64,000 nucleotides of DNA from Anoplopoma fimbria (GCF_027596085.1 NC_072467.1:10334976-10398975); one strand, 5' to 3'; numbered from the stretch's first letter, positions 37,417-50,788 are shown. Numbers and translations are program-made. Notes: generated from the letters alone by a model not told the origin.

Positions 37417-40298
37417 GTGTCGCTGATTCAAATGACTACTGTTGCCAACATTAACTAATTGACATTAATTGTAAGTCAGCTTATCATTGTGTTACAAAAT
37501 CATGTGAAGTTACTCACCCACTCTCCTGTTTAGCTCTAGAAAGTAGCCGGTTTTGGAAGCACAATACCATTTTCAGACTGTTAGCATTTTTCCGACGTTT
37601 CTGGGTTTTTTGGGGGGCTCACCATCTTCTAACATCACATTCCATGACAATGAACTAGCTGCTACAGTCAAGAAGACTCTAATGTGACGCTGGAAAATAA
37701 CTTTCTTCCGTGGCTGCAACACACACAAGCAGAAAACTCCTTTAGCTTAAACTATCCTTATTAAACTCAGTGGGGAGGGAAGTTTGCTAGCTTGGCAGCA
37801 TTAAGGCTGCAAGCTGCCCATAATGTAACACTGTCTTAAAGTAACAGGCTTGCTCTTTGCTCTAATATAATGTTATGACAAACAATTTCACACCAGTACA
37901 AGGGAAGTTTTTGCATTGCTCAAAGAATTGTATTCAACAATATTTTTTCTATCAGACCAGGAACTACTTGATACCAAAACAAACTGTCCAAATGAGAACT
38001 TCTATTTAGTTTTTGAAAGGCAGTGCTTTGCTTGAAATAAGTGCTTTCTGGTTAATTCTGTGTCACCACATGTCACTATGGCGCAGTTAAAAGGGATCGG
38101 CTGCAATGCAGTTTGATCAGTTCTTATTCAGACTTAATCCCATGTATCGATCCAAAGTATGACTGCTGTGAATGCATTCCTGGAACCACATTGGCCATTG
38201 AAGTGCACTACCTGAAGCGTAAAAGGGATGGGCTATCTGTTCAGCGGGCTCTGCAGCAGCGGGCCACTGACCAGAGCTGACGAGACCATTCCTCCTTCTG
38301 CACTCTAAACTTTCCCCAGAGGGGCCTAGCCTCCGCTTCCTTAAACAAGGTAAATTGAATTAGGACATTCTAACAGCTGACAAGTGTGAAATTGAGTTGA
38401 AGTGTACCCCGAGGTTAGGCGTGTGAGATGCAGGATTTAAACGCCCCAACACAACAGAGCGGGATCAAGCTTTGTCTGCGAGCTGAATTCTAAACAAGCA
38501 ACAGGAAAAGAGATAAGGGACAGCTGGAGCTCACACAGTTAGGGCAGCAAGGAGTTTTTTTTTTGTTTGTGTGTGGGTGGGTGGGTGGGTGCGAGCGCAT
38601 GTTTCCAAGCACACTGGGATTATATCACTACAGGGACAATAAAGTCGAGTGGACTGATATGCAAGCTATTTGGAGAGAAATATCCCAGCAGAAGCCTTAA
38701 ATCGCATTCAGCTTACAGCGCCTAAAAAACACAAAAATCTGAGGTTTTCAGCTTTTGAGAAAAACACAAACATGGAGGGAAACGATAACATACTCCGTTG
38801 GCCTACGTTTTTCATGCTGGGTATTCATCTGTCAGTCACAGCTAATGCACCCTGTTTGTTCCATTCAGCTTGTCTGTTTCACTCAAACCGAATGGGATGC
38901 ATGCACAAATGAAGAACCCTCAAGGTGTAAAGATGAAATAAAAAATTCAATAAAGCTGCAGTAAATCTGCAAGAATACAACTAACAATACCAAAAATCAA
39001 TGAATTTTAACGAGGGCGGTCTCACTCCTGCTGATGCGGCTAACTGCTCAGTTGGTGTTTGGCTGGAAAGAACAAATGTATTTTTTTTCAAATGGATATA
39101 CTGCAGAATGTTCCTCCTCATCCTACAGCGTATTTATTTCTGCTGCCATTCATGGGTATGAGGCATTGGTTTCCATCAATTTAAATAAATCTTGCATCTA
39201 TCCGTCCAGTGTGGTCTAAATCATCTGTGTGAACGTGCCCTGGCCTCACACAATGCTGTCATCCATCACAACACTGCTGTGGCCTTCCTCTGCAAATCAA
39301 CAAACAATGCATACAAACGTCCTCCAAAGCCTGCAGCAACTTCCATCTCCTGCTTATCGCCCTCCTTTTCCTCTTGACTATGACTACTATTTTCCTGCCT
39401 GTCACTCTCCCTTTTCCTTCTCGTCAGTTCTCTCCTATACCCTTTGCTCACTTCAAACTTTTCTCTTCCGTCTTTGTTTCCCCTTTTCCCCGACATCAAA
39501 CCATCTAGTTTCACCTCTTCTCTTTGACCCCAGCAGCCAACGCCATCTCCTATCACTCAAATCACCGTTAATCCCAGCCTTGATGCCAAGTGTTTGCCTT
39601 ATCAATCACATTTTCTCGTCCATTCTTTTCCCCTCTAGCGTCGGACTGTTCTATCAGTCACCGCTCGACACCCGCGTTCAGACCCCCCTCTCGCCCCGTC
39701 GTTGTGATGGTTAATTCCATCAGTCACACGGTTTTCACACACCCTCGCCGAAGCTCGGCCACTTCCATCAGAGCGTTAATCCATTTAAAAGAGAGAGTGG
39801 CTTCCTGCTCTGGTGAGGCCACAGAGAGAGGGGAATGGAGGAAAAAAAAGGGATGCTTTGTCAGAGCAGATATAAATGCTGTGCCACGAAGCAAGGACAA
39901 TAATTTGTATTTCTATGTCAGACTGAGAGGAATATCCGTCGAAAGAGCCTGAACGTCAGTTCTGAACTGCGATTGAGGCTGCGGGGACTGACAGTGGGGA
40001 GGGTATGGGGATGGAGATGAAGACACAGCGTGTATGAGCAGCTCAAGATTCTTGTTGTGGCAAAGCTAGGGAGGTTTGGGCTGACCCCCTGATTATTAAA
40101 AAAATATAAAAATGATCAATATTAACTGTGCTGCGTTAGTAAAACAGCAAAAGTAAGGCTTAGTTTGTGTCATAGGTCTTTAAACCCTTCAGAACAATCG
40201 ACGTGTAAGTGCAGTAGTGTAGCTCAAGCTGACATATAACACTGATCTGACCTTAAACAACATTCTATAGCCATGACAGAAGATCCGTGACGCTGTGC
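37417..40298. other. Unique noncoding stretch
   Basis: A pyrimidine-rich segment at about 39340-39700 carries a 161-codon low-complexity open frame that I do not accept as coding. A GGGT repeat lies at 38573-38591. The block at 39710-39950 is unique mixed sequence of the kind seen in conserved noncoding elements. No gene was recognised. Confidence 0.45.
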
Positions 40299-40400
40299 AT
40301 GTCAACCATGTTCACAGTTTTTGTTTAGCGTGTTAGCATGATAACATTTTCTCAGTTGAAGCAGATGAGATTGTCATTAGTTTTGTGACTGGTCACTAAA

Positions 40401-40690
40401 CATTACATTACAGTCATTTAGCAGACGCTTTTATCCAAAGCGACTTACAATCAGTAGTATATTACATATCATTCACCCATTCACACACTGATGACAGGCT
40501 ACCATGCAAGGTGCCACCATCAGACGCTAACTAACATTCATTCACATCCAGTCCACACCGATGGCAAGCCTTCGGGAGCAACTTGGGGTTAAGTGTCTTG
40601 CCCAAGGACACATCGACTGCCGAAGCCGGGTATCGATCCACCGACCCTCTGATTGGAGAACTACCTTGCTCTCCACTACACCACAGCCGC
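40401..40690 (-). mobile_element. tRNA-derived SINE, near full length
   Basis: Read on the minus strand it starts GCGGCTGTGGTGTAGTGGAG. A box A match TGGTGTAGTGG lies at 40673-40683 and a box B-like GGATCGATACC at 40629-40639, about 33 bases apart, as in RNA polymerase III internal promoters of tRNA genes. The body has GTGTCCTTGGGCAAGACACT. The tail has AAGTCGCTTTGGATAAAAGC and GTCTGCTAAATG, then short TAATG units, all typical of a teleost SINE. Both sides are flanked by AAACAT, a likely 6-base target duplication. Being noncoding, it would depend on a LINE for mobility. Box B has two differences from consensus. Confidence 0.85.
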
Positions 40691-40819
40691 AAACATGTTG
40701 GACATTTTACCTTAAAACCACAAACGTTAGACCTCATGGTTGCACTAGAGGGAGAGTTAAGGGATCATCAGGATTCATCCTCTTGGAAAAATGAATACAT
40801 TGACAGTACAAAATGTCAA

Positions 40820-40853
40820 CAACTGCTGGATGTGTTAATCCATCCAGCAGTTG
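40820..40853. repeat. 13-bp perfect hairpin within the dispersed repeat
   Basis: CAACTGCTGGATG and its exact reverse complement CATCCAGCAGTTG are separated by 8 bases. It appears to have arisen within the repeat's CAATCCATCCA-like segment. Confidence 0.85.
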
Positions 40854-41909
40854 AGATATTTTCTTCTGGACTAAAGTGGTGGACCCACAGACAGACCGAC
40901 ACTGAATGGCTAAAATAGTGGCTCTGCTGTTGTTACATCTTTACTGATTTAACCAAGCTTGTACAGGTCTTTTAAGCCATTAGAATAATTAAGGGGCTGA
41001 CTTCTCACATTGATTGAACACACACAAAAAAAAAAAAATGCCTAAAAAGATATCGGAAATATGCCTAATGTATATTGGCTTAGTCCTTAATGGGTCATTG
41101 TACATAATGAATGCTGAGCCACTTGCTAACTATGATAAATGTAATAATACTTCAAATGAAACGATTTTGATTAAAAAACCTTAAGAAGGAAACGGTCTAT
41201 CTTTTTAAGATCCATACACCATTGGTATAGGGCCAAAGTTTCACACATTTACGTCTCTGCAGAAGAAGCATTGTCTCTGCAAATGAATCATAGCATAAGG
41301 CATAGATATGTCTGATTGCCTTCCTCTGCATCTCTGTGAATGCGTTCTGACATCAGCATCCTCTTCAGCATTCAACACGATGCTCACTGCATCTTCCATT
41401 CCAGTCACATATTCATACAAATATCCCCAAATTAAAGCTCACAGTCTAATACAAATTACTCTTACACCTTGTTTTTTTCCAATGCGTATGGTGTCTGAAT
41501 ATCGATGTGTGCAAATACTGTTATTAACAGAGGGTGAAATAACCTGCAGAGAGAGCTCTGCAGCTGAAAGCCAGTTGAGGAAAAAAAAGGGGGTCTGATG
41601 AATGTGAGCTGCACTGGAGCCTAGGTGTGATGATGCCGGGGCTCCACAAAATCTATCCTGGGTGGAGAGGTCCATTTCAACCCCTGCTATAATTTTCCAC
41701 CTTCCTGTGTGCTCGGGAAAACTTCACCAGCCTCGTACGGATTCATCGTCTTCCCGTGTGGAGGGAGGAAACGCTCGCCAGGCCCTGTAGCCGGGGCCCC
41801 ACACGGGGAAAATAGTAATTATAATGGAGAGGTGCTGATGAAATGGGGTGGAGAGAGATGAAACAGAAGACCTCAGATAATGAAAAGGGGTGGGGGGGGG
41901 GGAGACTAG

Positions 41910-41912
<3 letters not shown>

Positions 41913-41940
<28 letters not shown>
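41913..41940. repeat. Poly-T tract (28 T)
   Basis: Homopolymer preceded by a G run at about 41891-41902. On the minus strand it reads as poly-A without a retrotransposon body directly upstream. Confidence 0.9.
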
Positions 41941-42652
41941 CATTAGCAAAAAACATGAGTAAGAGTTGTTTGTCATCATTTCATTCTCGGCTGCCATCAT
42001 CTCTGATGCAGTGTCGTCATTTCGTTTTAATTCTGCTTTAATCTGATCAGCAGCTGTTGTGCATTTGTTCTCTTCATTATGGGCTTTCCATCATTACAGA
42101 GCTCTCATTATCTTCCTCCGTGTGAGTGTTGATTCTTTCATTGTTATTGTGACTTTGCCAAATATCACTGGAAGGTTTGTGCCGGATCTAACCAGTCGTG
42201 TACCTTAATCTTAAATATTTCGGCTTACCCCAGCCTTTGGGCCTTTAATCTCTCCGTTACTCTCCTGTGATTTTTTCCGATGGCATCAATCTACCTTTCA
42301 TTTTCCTCTCCGTCTCCCACAGTCAGGCGCTGCCAGTCGAACTCTGTGGCTGCCTTAAGTTACACACATTATTTAACGTCCTTTTAGCGTGTCTCTTTCT
42401 TTTCACGCCTACCCCGTTTTATGAGTTTTGTTTTTTTAATCATTTCACCGTCGCTCCCTCCCACCGCTATCTGACCCTTCTCTCTCTCTCACACACACTT
42501 GGCTGCTCCCTCACCTCAGTTGACCTTTTTCAGAGACAGAAAAATAAACTCTAGGGATATACAGAAACATGGACGTTCCCTCTCTGCCAGCCCTTCTTCC
42601 TCAACATTCGGCTCATGTACCTAAAAACCGCACCACCCCTCGAAGAGAGCAA

Positions 42653-42683
<31 letters not shown>

Positions 42684-42688
42684 TTTGT
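42653..42688. repeat. (GT)n microsatellite
   Basis: GT run with two single-base interruptions. Confidence 0.88.
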
Positions 42689-45198
42689 GTAATTTCCATA
42701 AGTTGAGAGGCAGTCTCAAGTGGCTGGCCTGGGGGCTGATGATCAGTAGCACTTCCATCCTCCCTCTGTTGCCAGCCTCAAGGGGACCACACAAACACAC
42801 GTATGCGCTCACACAGCCGTGCTCAAAAAACGCACACGCATTCGCACGCACGCCAACCGCTCCCGGGATTGTCGGTGCCTCAGGCTTGTCTCTGTCTCCC
42901 TTCCTGTAAGTCTGCCTGAGTCTTCATAAGCTAGATTTCTCTCTCTCCCAGCCAGCATGCGCTTCGTTCTGACAGCATCCGGTCTGAGAAAAAGGCACGA
43001 GACAAAGTCTAGCCGCTCGATGAAAATGAAAACATACAGCAGCGCAACACCAGATCAAAACGTGTTTTTTTTCCTTACAAAAGGCTGACAAAGTGTGGAT
43101 ACTGAGACAAAGCATTGATTTCTCAGTCATTTAGAGAGCTCTGCTTCATGAGATAGACATTCAGACAAGAGGACGAAGACACATGCACACCAAACGAAAG
43201 CTTTGTTCTGGTTTTCTGCCCCATTCCCAACTGTGAACCATTATTTCCCACCTTCTGAATGGTCCATCAACCTCCCCCCCTCTCTCCTTCTCCTCTGGCT
43301 TCCTCTATCTGCCTTGGTTGTTGTGGATGCTGCTGTAAAACAAGTGTGATTTGTTATTCCCAGTGGCGTGGCCTGCTATCAGGGAGCCCCTGTTGTTGTG
43401 ATAAAACTCAGAGCAGGGAGAACAATATGAAGGGATGGAAGGGGGGCGCAGTACCAAACTGACCCTGAGACTTTAATCTGTCGCCTTTCAAAAAAAGACG
43501 GATAATAAATAAAAGGACTGCCTTTTCTCTCTTTCTCCATCACATTGAAATCCTCTGACTCATTCACAAAATTCATTGGATTTGACAGGTTATATGTTGG
43601 ACAGCTGTGTAATACAAAGGATGTGGTGGAGAGGATCAGCCAGGTTGAGAGTTGAAATTCTTCTGAGAGGAAAAGACACAAAGCATCAATGATGCTGCCT
43701 CCCATTTCATCTGTGCTGCTTGTTATTGTTTCCCCAACGCAGTTCAACCTAGATTTTGTTTTCTGCCTGTGACCACAACATAACCAGAAACTGGGAATTC
43801 ACCCAAAAAATATTTTTATTATTGATTAATCTCTTTCTTAATTCCCCAATTGATTGGTCATTGAGCATGGAATATATAGGAAAGTAGTGAAAAATGCCAC
43901 ATATAAAAACAGAAAAAAGCAGAAAAGTGGCATTTCCCCTAAACTTTTCTTTCCCAGATGGTAGTCCAGCCACTGTGCCTGCACAAGAACCAATCTTGTT
44001 ATTAGTCATTATATTATAGCTTTGGTCCTTATGAACAAAATGGTCAATTGCACTCCTTGCAAGTTATTATGGCGATCCAAAAAATAGCCTTCTCATCAAA
44101 GTTATAATTGTATACCATCCTCCTAACTGAATACTAGCAGTTTCACCGAAAACATTATCTGGATGTTCCAAGAACAGAAATAACAATTTGAAACCATCAC
44201 ACTGCTTCTTCCCGAATTCACACCTCAGTCAGATACAAACACACTGACATAACAGACTACAAGCAGAAGTATTCACTCTATACAGTGGTGTAGGGATATT
44301 GTTAAACATCACCAGATCTTTGCTCAGAAATAGTCTGATATGCAACATTTTCTTCTCCAACAAAAGGAGCCTTATCAAGGGGATTGAACAGATACTTCTA
44401 GTAGCCAAAGCAGCCGGACTTTTAATGATCCAGATGTAGCAAAATGTAGACATAAAGGCTACATACTAAAAACACGATGTTGTAAGTTCAATTCTCAGAC
44501 ATTCAGCAAGGATAGTATTACACACCTACCAAATATATAGTTGCCTATGTTCATGATTGGTTATTTTGTAATATATTCACATGATCATCATTTACCAAAA
44601 GTTTAGCGACATGGTTTTGACTTAGTGGTCTATGTTTGTTCAACTAATTGTTTGTAGTTGAACCTGTATACTTTTTTTTGGTTGCTAATTATGAAAATCA
44701 CTGATTTCACTTATAATTCTTGCGTTTAATGATACTTTCATAATTCTAAAAAAACGTTTTGTAAAATAATTGTCCAATACATCCATTTTTGAAGCTATTG
44801 AGAGACTTTGACAGGAAGATGCAGAATTTGGCCTGGAACCAAAGGGCTTAGATTAGCTAAAAGCAGATTGAATAATTGAGAGGAAAAACTGCTATGGAAA
44901 CTATTCCAAAAAACGTATTTAGTAAAGAATTGTAACGCAAAATGATATTTTAATGGGCCATGAAATGAACCGCAACTGAATTACAACAAGGGAGACTATG
45001 ATTAATAACATACCACACATGATATAAAATACAGCTAATGTCACTGAACCCGGTAAGTGAACTGCAGGAGTCCTTTCACTGCAGTTAGTTATCGGTGTGC
45101 AGATACGGCCAAGGTGAGAGGAAAAGGGGGGAGGGGGCTGGAGGAGCTGTTGAATGATGTGCAATAGTGTGTGTTAATCTCTCTCTCTTTCTTTCTCT

Positions 45199-45300
<102 letters not shown>

Positions 45301-46904
45301 TCAGACTCAACCTGTTTCCCAGTTGTCTGCTATTGCCTGCTACCAAAGGCAGACCGTAATTCCCTCCAATCACAACTACAAAGCCCAATCTCTCCACTCA
45401 GAGAGAGATCCAGCAGGATAAAAAAGATTGCCTCAAACCATTCTCCTTCCGTGCTCACCACTCACCACAATAGCACACACATGGCCACGAATAAAGCCTT
45501 TGCTCACTGGCCGACTGCAAAAATGAGAAAAAGGGAACCCACCCACACTTGCAAACAAATACACAGGGCTGTATATTGTTTGTCAGTTTTCATATCCTTC
45601 CATATTTACTCTCCCTGTAATACAGCAGAGTGAAAATTAAATAATGGAAAACAAGGCGCCGCTTTATTTGTTGTTTCTCTCTCCCTTTTGCTTTAAAGTT
45701 ATTGAAAACTTGTTCTTGTCACCGTTGTTTACCCCTCAGCTTAAGGAAAAAAATTGCCTCCATGCTTCTCTCTCCCAAATCCATTTTCCATTTCTGTTTT
45801 CTCTGGGAATAATAGAGCAAGAAGTCAGGTAGCTGCGGTCCAGGACGTGAAGCAGAGACCAGAAAAGCTGCAATTAGCAATATGCATTACCTAATCTTAA
45901 ATTGTACAGACGACAACCTCTTGATACCAACCTTTCCGATGTCTTAATTAATGAGTGAAACATTAGGGGCGAGTTAGAATTGACATATCATCATTCAAGT
46001 GCTTGCTTAGCTTAAATAAATGGAAATGGAGACACGGGTGCCACAGGTGAATGTAAAGCAATGACGCTATAAAAAGCAGAGCCAGTGAAAGCATCAAAAT
46101 AATGAGCTGGAAGGATTTTTTTTTTTCTTTCTCAATTCCTTCCTGGAAGCTCTGCCTTCAACACTTGAGCTCCAGTGCTGCGTTCAGCCAGCCTGCAGTG
46201 CCCTGGCTAATGCCTGTATACAGGCAGATGATCCAACCTGATCCGAATCTCTTTCCAAATCTCTGCAGCCGTGGCTGGTAATATGATAATCAAAAGGGGT
46301 GTTTGGAGAACGAAGTGGCTGCTGCCTGAGCACAACTGAGACCGGGATAATGTTGGTGGAAAACGTTTCAGCCTCAGGAAACAGAGCCACACTTGTAGAC
46401 CAAACTCATGTACGAGAGATTTTGACTCCAGCATTTAGAGGTTTCTGTTTGGCCAAACGGGGACATGGAGGATAAGTCACATTTGGTAAACGGGGCTGTT
46501 TCATTTGGTGATCTGGCATTCTCTCAGTAACTAGAGGGTATCATGCTTGGAAAGCATGGATATCACACAGCTGGTGTTCAATGTGGGTAGATACAATGAA
46601 AAGAGATACAATTAGAACATTTACATGAAGTCAAAAAATCCACTAGGACCAGTTAAAATCACTCAATCAACTTTGCATTACATGTGACCTGTATGCAAAC
46701 TGTACACTGATGTAGTTTAAAGCTGTTCTAATCAATATTCTTATCGTTGTAGTGGGATAATGACTTGTGTTATTTGTGAGGTGTCACTCAGAATAACAAA
46801 CCCACAGAGAAGTATTAATCTCAGCTCTACTGAATGTTTAGCATTTGGTTTTTACTGCACACAAGTTTCCTGTTTGGATTCAGTACTGGTATCATAATCA
46901 TCAT

Positions 46905-47110
46905 TTCAAGCTGCACTGGCAGCTGTTTTCAGGCAAAAAAAGAAAAAAGAAAAAAACCTCATGAATCTTAAATGCAACCTGCCAAGCACCAAACAGCTGA
47001 CAGACAAATTTAGTGACTTTCTGGTGGAAGATTCAGCAGCTGTAGAGCCAAATAGAGACCAAATCAGAGCTAAAATGAGAGAAAGTATTGGACTTTGATT
47101 TACCAAGTGG
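46905..47110. repeat. Probable dispersed teleost repeat (nonautonomous)
   Basis: Ordered words GCACTGGCAGCTGTTTTCAG, AGCACCAAACAGCTGACAG, GACTTTCTGGTGG, GAGACCAAATCAGAGC and AGTATTGGACTT match a pattern I recognise from dispersed percomorph repeats. Ends are not defined and there is no coding capacity. The call rests on recognition and needs a repeat-library search. Confidence 0.4.
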
Positions 47111-47289
47111 CCAGAAACTCCAAATACAAGTCTGTCTGTCTGCTGAATGGGAAATTAGGCAACTTACATGTTCACCATAACAATTTAGTCGGACACAAAA
47201 TTACTGTGAAGTAGAACAGTATGACATAAACTTTGAATTTACATTTATAATAAATCCTTTACGACTGATCTGCTTCTGAACGGACAGTA

Positions 47290-47590
47290 AGTTATCTCTA
47301 ATGGCCAGCAGGGGGCGACTCCTCTGGTTGCAAAAAGGAAATCAGATTGTATAGAAGTCTATGAGAAAATGACCCTTCTTCTCAATTGATGTATTACCTC
47401 AGTAAACATTGTAAACATGAGTTTATGGTCTCAGTCTCCAGTTCAAGTCGTCTTTAATACAGCATGATGTTCATTTTGTAAATTGTGGTCATATTTAGAG
47501 TAAAATAGCCGATAAAGCACAGGGTGCGTTGGAGTGTGGCTCCCTTGTGATTGACAGGTCTCTACCACCGCATTGTTCGGCCTGTGCGTT
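47290..47590. repeat. Probable dispersed teleost repeat (AGGGGGCGACTCC type)
   Basis: Contains GCAGGGGGCGACTCCTCTGG, TATAGAAGTCTATGAGAAAA, GTTTATGGTCTCAGTC and TGATTGACAGGTCTCTACCA, in the order I recognise from a common teleost interspersed repeat. No terminal repeats could be defined. It lies about 180 bases from another probable repeat copy. Confidence 0.5.
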
Positions 47591-49483
47591 TTCATCTTAC
47601 ACCTTAAATCTTTTTAAAGTTTGTTAACAGTTCATGAAAATCGGTTTTTAACATTTCTGTTTTGTTAAAAATATATTTTTCAGCATTCAGTTGTAGCTCC
47701 AGCCTTGTGGAACTGTCACCTTATTCTTTAGTAGGTAGCAGATAAATATATGTTGAGTAGCATTTCATTATTGTACTTTCCTGGATCCTTCTTGTGCTTG
47801 TCCCCGGCCTTTACGATTACTGATGTAAACAAGACCAAGGTGCTGCTTGGCACAATATCACAGAGATTCTTAGAGAAAGCGTAGATGTGTATTTACACAA
47901 TACTACCATGCTCCGCCACCTAACATCCTGTGTTTTAGTCGTCGTAAAGGAGTGCAGCTACTTTCAAATCTGTAGTAGTAATGTGTGACAATTAAGGTAC
48001 AGGAAAAGACAACTGACAGTGTTTGACTGTATTTATGGGGAACACTACCCATGAGTGCATGTGAGTATGTGAAGTGGTGTCCAGATATTATGCAAAAAGA
48101 GGAGTTTTTGTTCTCATTAATGGATCCACACCTGCCTTTTTTAAAAAGCTATCCCTATCCAAATGTTTTATAAAACAACCAGCTGGGAACAGAGACCATA
48201 GATTAGACGAGAGTCAGTCGCAGGTGGAAAAGGGGTGAAGCAATAGATGGGAATAGAATATAGGTAGTTGCTAAGAGAGCACAGTTTGTCATTCCAAGCT
48301 GCAGCCTGCGAACGCTCTCACCAAATAAATATTCATGACAAGTGGAAAGGGTCGCTCACTCTCATCCTCCCACCGGTGAAAAAGAAAAAAAAAACGTGTA
48401 ACTCTCTACGTGAGAAATTACTCTGTCAAGACCCATTTCAGAGCCACAACTCAGCGACCCTGTCCACCCACCGTCCACACATCAGCGCTGCCACAGAGCC
48501 TCCGTCTTACGTAATTCGTCCATCTCTTTCCGTTCTCCCAACCCGCTTTCGCTTTCCTTCCACTCTCCACCTGCCTCAGCTTTTCTGCCATCATTACCTC
48601 CAAACCTCCAGTCTCTCTTGGTCACCTTCTCTTTTTTCCTTCACTCTCTATCTGTCCCTTCCACTCTGCATCTTTAACCACAACGAGACTGAAGCAGTGT
48701 CTGTTGCTCACACGGGTTATTTTGTGTGGTGAATGCAGAGCAGCTCCACGATATGCAATATGTCTAATAAGGTTCTTGATCTTTTGCACAGGAGAGAGAG
48801 TTGTTTGACTTTTTGCAATGGCAGACTGAGACAGATAATGATAATGTGATAAATGAGCAGAAAGAAAGAGAGATCCCTGGAGGATTGTTCCTTTCCAACG
48901 CAGAGTTGGGGTTCCAGGGATTAAGTCCAACCTGAGAACCAAGAGCCAAGATAAAATAATCAGAGCTGAATCTATGTTAGAAAACGGAACAAGAAACATT
49001 TTAGACTTGGCAGTGTGAGGGGCCGTTGTGGAATATGCCAACCATCCTTTTGTTCATGGTGCTTGGAGGGTTGCACTTCAGTCACGCCTGTCGATACAAA
49101 GCAACCAAAACCTGCGTGCTGCAATGAGGATGATGAGCTGTAAGCTACACTGACTAAACTAAACAAATGGATTTCCAGCATCGTAAATCCCTCACAGTAG
49201 CTACACTGCTAGATTTTCGATCTAAAAAAAGCTATCTGCCAGCTGTGATTGGTTGTTCCTCATCACATAACATGCCATGCTTAACCAATTTTTTATCTTG
49301 GTGCTGAAAAATAGGCGCTTGGAAACACTCGCGCACCGTGAGCCTGGCTCTCGCTGTGCCTTCTGCACGTCTTCATTGCCAACAATGGATTTGAGTTTGC
49401 AAAACTCCTTACTTTAACAAACATGGATTAACACTAAATAAATGAACATGCTATTATTTATATGTTTGGCCTCCCGTCGCCCG
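47591..49483. other. Unique noncoding stretch
   Basis: No gene was recognised. A pyrimidine-rich patch (about 48420-48670) carries a 154-codon low-complexity open frame that I do not accept. Confidence 0.5.
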
Positions 49484-50788
49484 CTGTCTGATAATCCCTC
49501 TGATCTTGTAAACTACTACAATGGCACACTCCCATTAAAACCAAAACTGTTTCATTCACACACTCAGCTCCCTGGTATACTCCTGAACTCCACCAAATGA
49601 AGTCCTGTAAGCGCCAGCTTGAAAGACTCCGGAAGAAAAACGGTTTAACAGTCCATCTCCAAGCCCACACCGACTACCTTCAACAATACAGACGCTCTCA
49701 TCTCAGCCCGGTCCAACTTCTACTCTCAGCTCATTCACTCTGGCTCCTCCAACCCTAAGGCTCTCTTCTCCACAATCAACAAACTCCTGAAACCCAAGGA
49801 CCACACCTCCAAATCCTTCACAGTGAACAAGTGCAACTCTTTCCTCTCATTTTTCCAAACAAAAATTGATACTATTTACAGCAACCTGAACAACTCACCC
49901 GCCCTTTCCATTTCTCCACCTGCCCATTTTCCACCCCTCATCCCCTTTCTCAGTTCTCCCCTGTGTCCCCAATGGAGCTGTCTAGCTTCACAACAGGAAT
50001 GAGAAGCTCCACCTGTATCCTGGATCCCATCCCATCCAATCTGGTCAAGGACTGTCTCCCAGCCATCTCACCACTCATCACAGCAATCATTAACTCCTCC
50101 CTCAGCTCTGGCTCAGTCCCTGATACACTTAAACTGGCTGCTGTCACCCCCATCCTCAAAAAACCTGGACTTGAACCTGACACCATGAACAACTTCCAGC
50201 CCATCTCCAACCTTCCCTTTCTGTAAAAAATACTGGAACGTGTTGTTGCCGCACAACTGAAAGTCCACCTCATCTGCAATGATCTGTTCGAGCCATTTCA
50301 ATCCGGTTTCCGCTCACAGCACAGCACTGAAACTGCCCTCCTTAAAGTCACCAACGACCTGCTCCTCTCCTCAGACTCTGGTCACCTCAACATTTTCATT
50401 CTCCTCGACCTCACTGCAGCTTTCGACACCATCAACCACAGCATTCTTCTCTTCCCTCAACATCACTGGTACTGCTCTCTCCTGGCTGAAATCATATCTC
50501 ACAAACAGACAACAGTTCATCAGTATCAACAACTGCACCTCCTCCACCGCTCCTCTGTCCCAAGGCGTCCCCCAGGGTTCATTGCTTGGTCCTCTTTTGT
50601 TCATCCTTTACCTGCTCCCTCTTGGAAATATCATACGTCAACACGGTCTCCACTTCCACTGCTACGCTGATGACGTCCAGCTCTACATCTCCACTAAAGC
50701 CATCACCACTGCTACTTACTACACTCTGACCAACTGCCTCACTGACATTAAATCATGGATGCAAAGGAGCTTCCTGAAACTCAACTGA
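49484..50788 (+). pseudogene. L2/CR1-like LINE remnant: linker and reverse transcriptase, truncated at both ends
   Basis: Translated in shifting frames, the strand reads through the linker after the endonuclease (LSDNPSDLVNYYN; PWYTPELHQMK; NPKALFSTINKLLKPKDHTS; FFQTKIDTIYSNL). It continues into the reverse transcriptase: [77 protein letters not shown] and [11 protein letters not shown] with the YADD catalytic motif. Lesions include frameshifts near 49550 and 49690, a TAA at 50224-50226, and a frameshift near 50450 where residues are missing. The end after SFLKLN lacks the rest of the RT, the C-terminal region and the 3' UTR. The upstream endonuclease is also absent. It is a dead fossil of the L2-like group; exact clade uncertain. 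Confidence 0.88.

Larger units (their letters stand above)
40299..40910 (+). mobile_element. Dispersed teleost repeat, split by a SINE insertion
   Basis: Left part 40299-40400 (TGTTAGCATGATAACATTTT, GTCATTAGTTTTG, GGTCACTAAA). Right part 40691-40910 (GTTGGACATTTTACC, AACCTCATGG-like words, AAGGGATCATCAGGATTCAT, AATCCATCCAGCAGTTGAGA, CTAAAGTGGTGGACCCACAG). I recognise this ordered wording as a common teleost interspersed repeat. Removing the SINE rejoins the two parts smoothly. The class of the host repeat is not known to me. There is no coding sequence. Confidence 0.6.

Noticed and set aside
39229..39714. 161-codon plus-strand frame
   Set aside because: Lies in pyrimidine-rich low-complexity DNA, which encodes Ser/Pro/Leu/Phe by default; no acceptor, domain or poly(A) context was found.
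48268..48732. 154-codon plus-strand frame
   Set aside because: Same pyrimidine-rich composition effect; no recognisable family.
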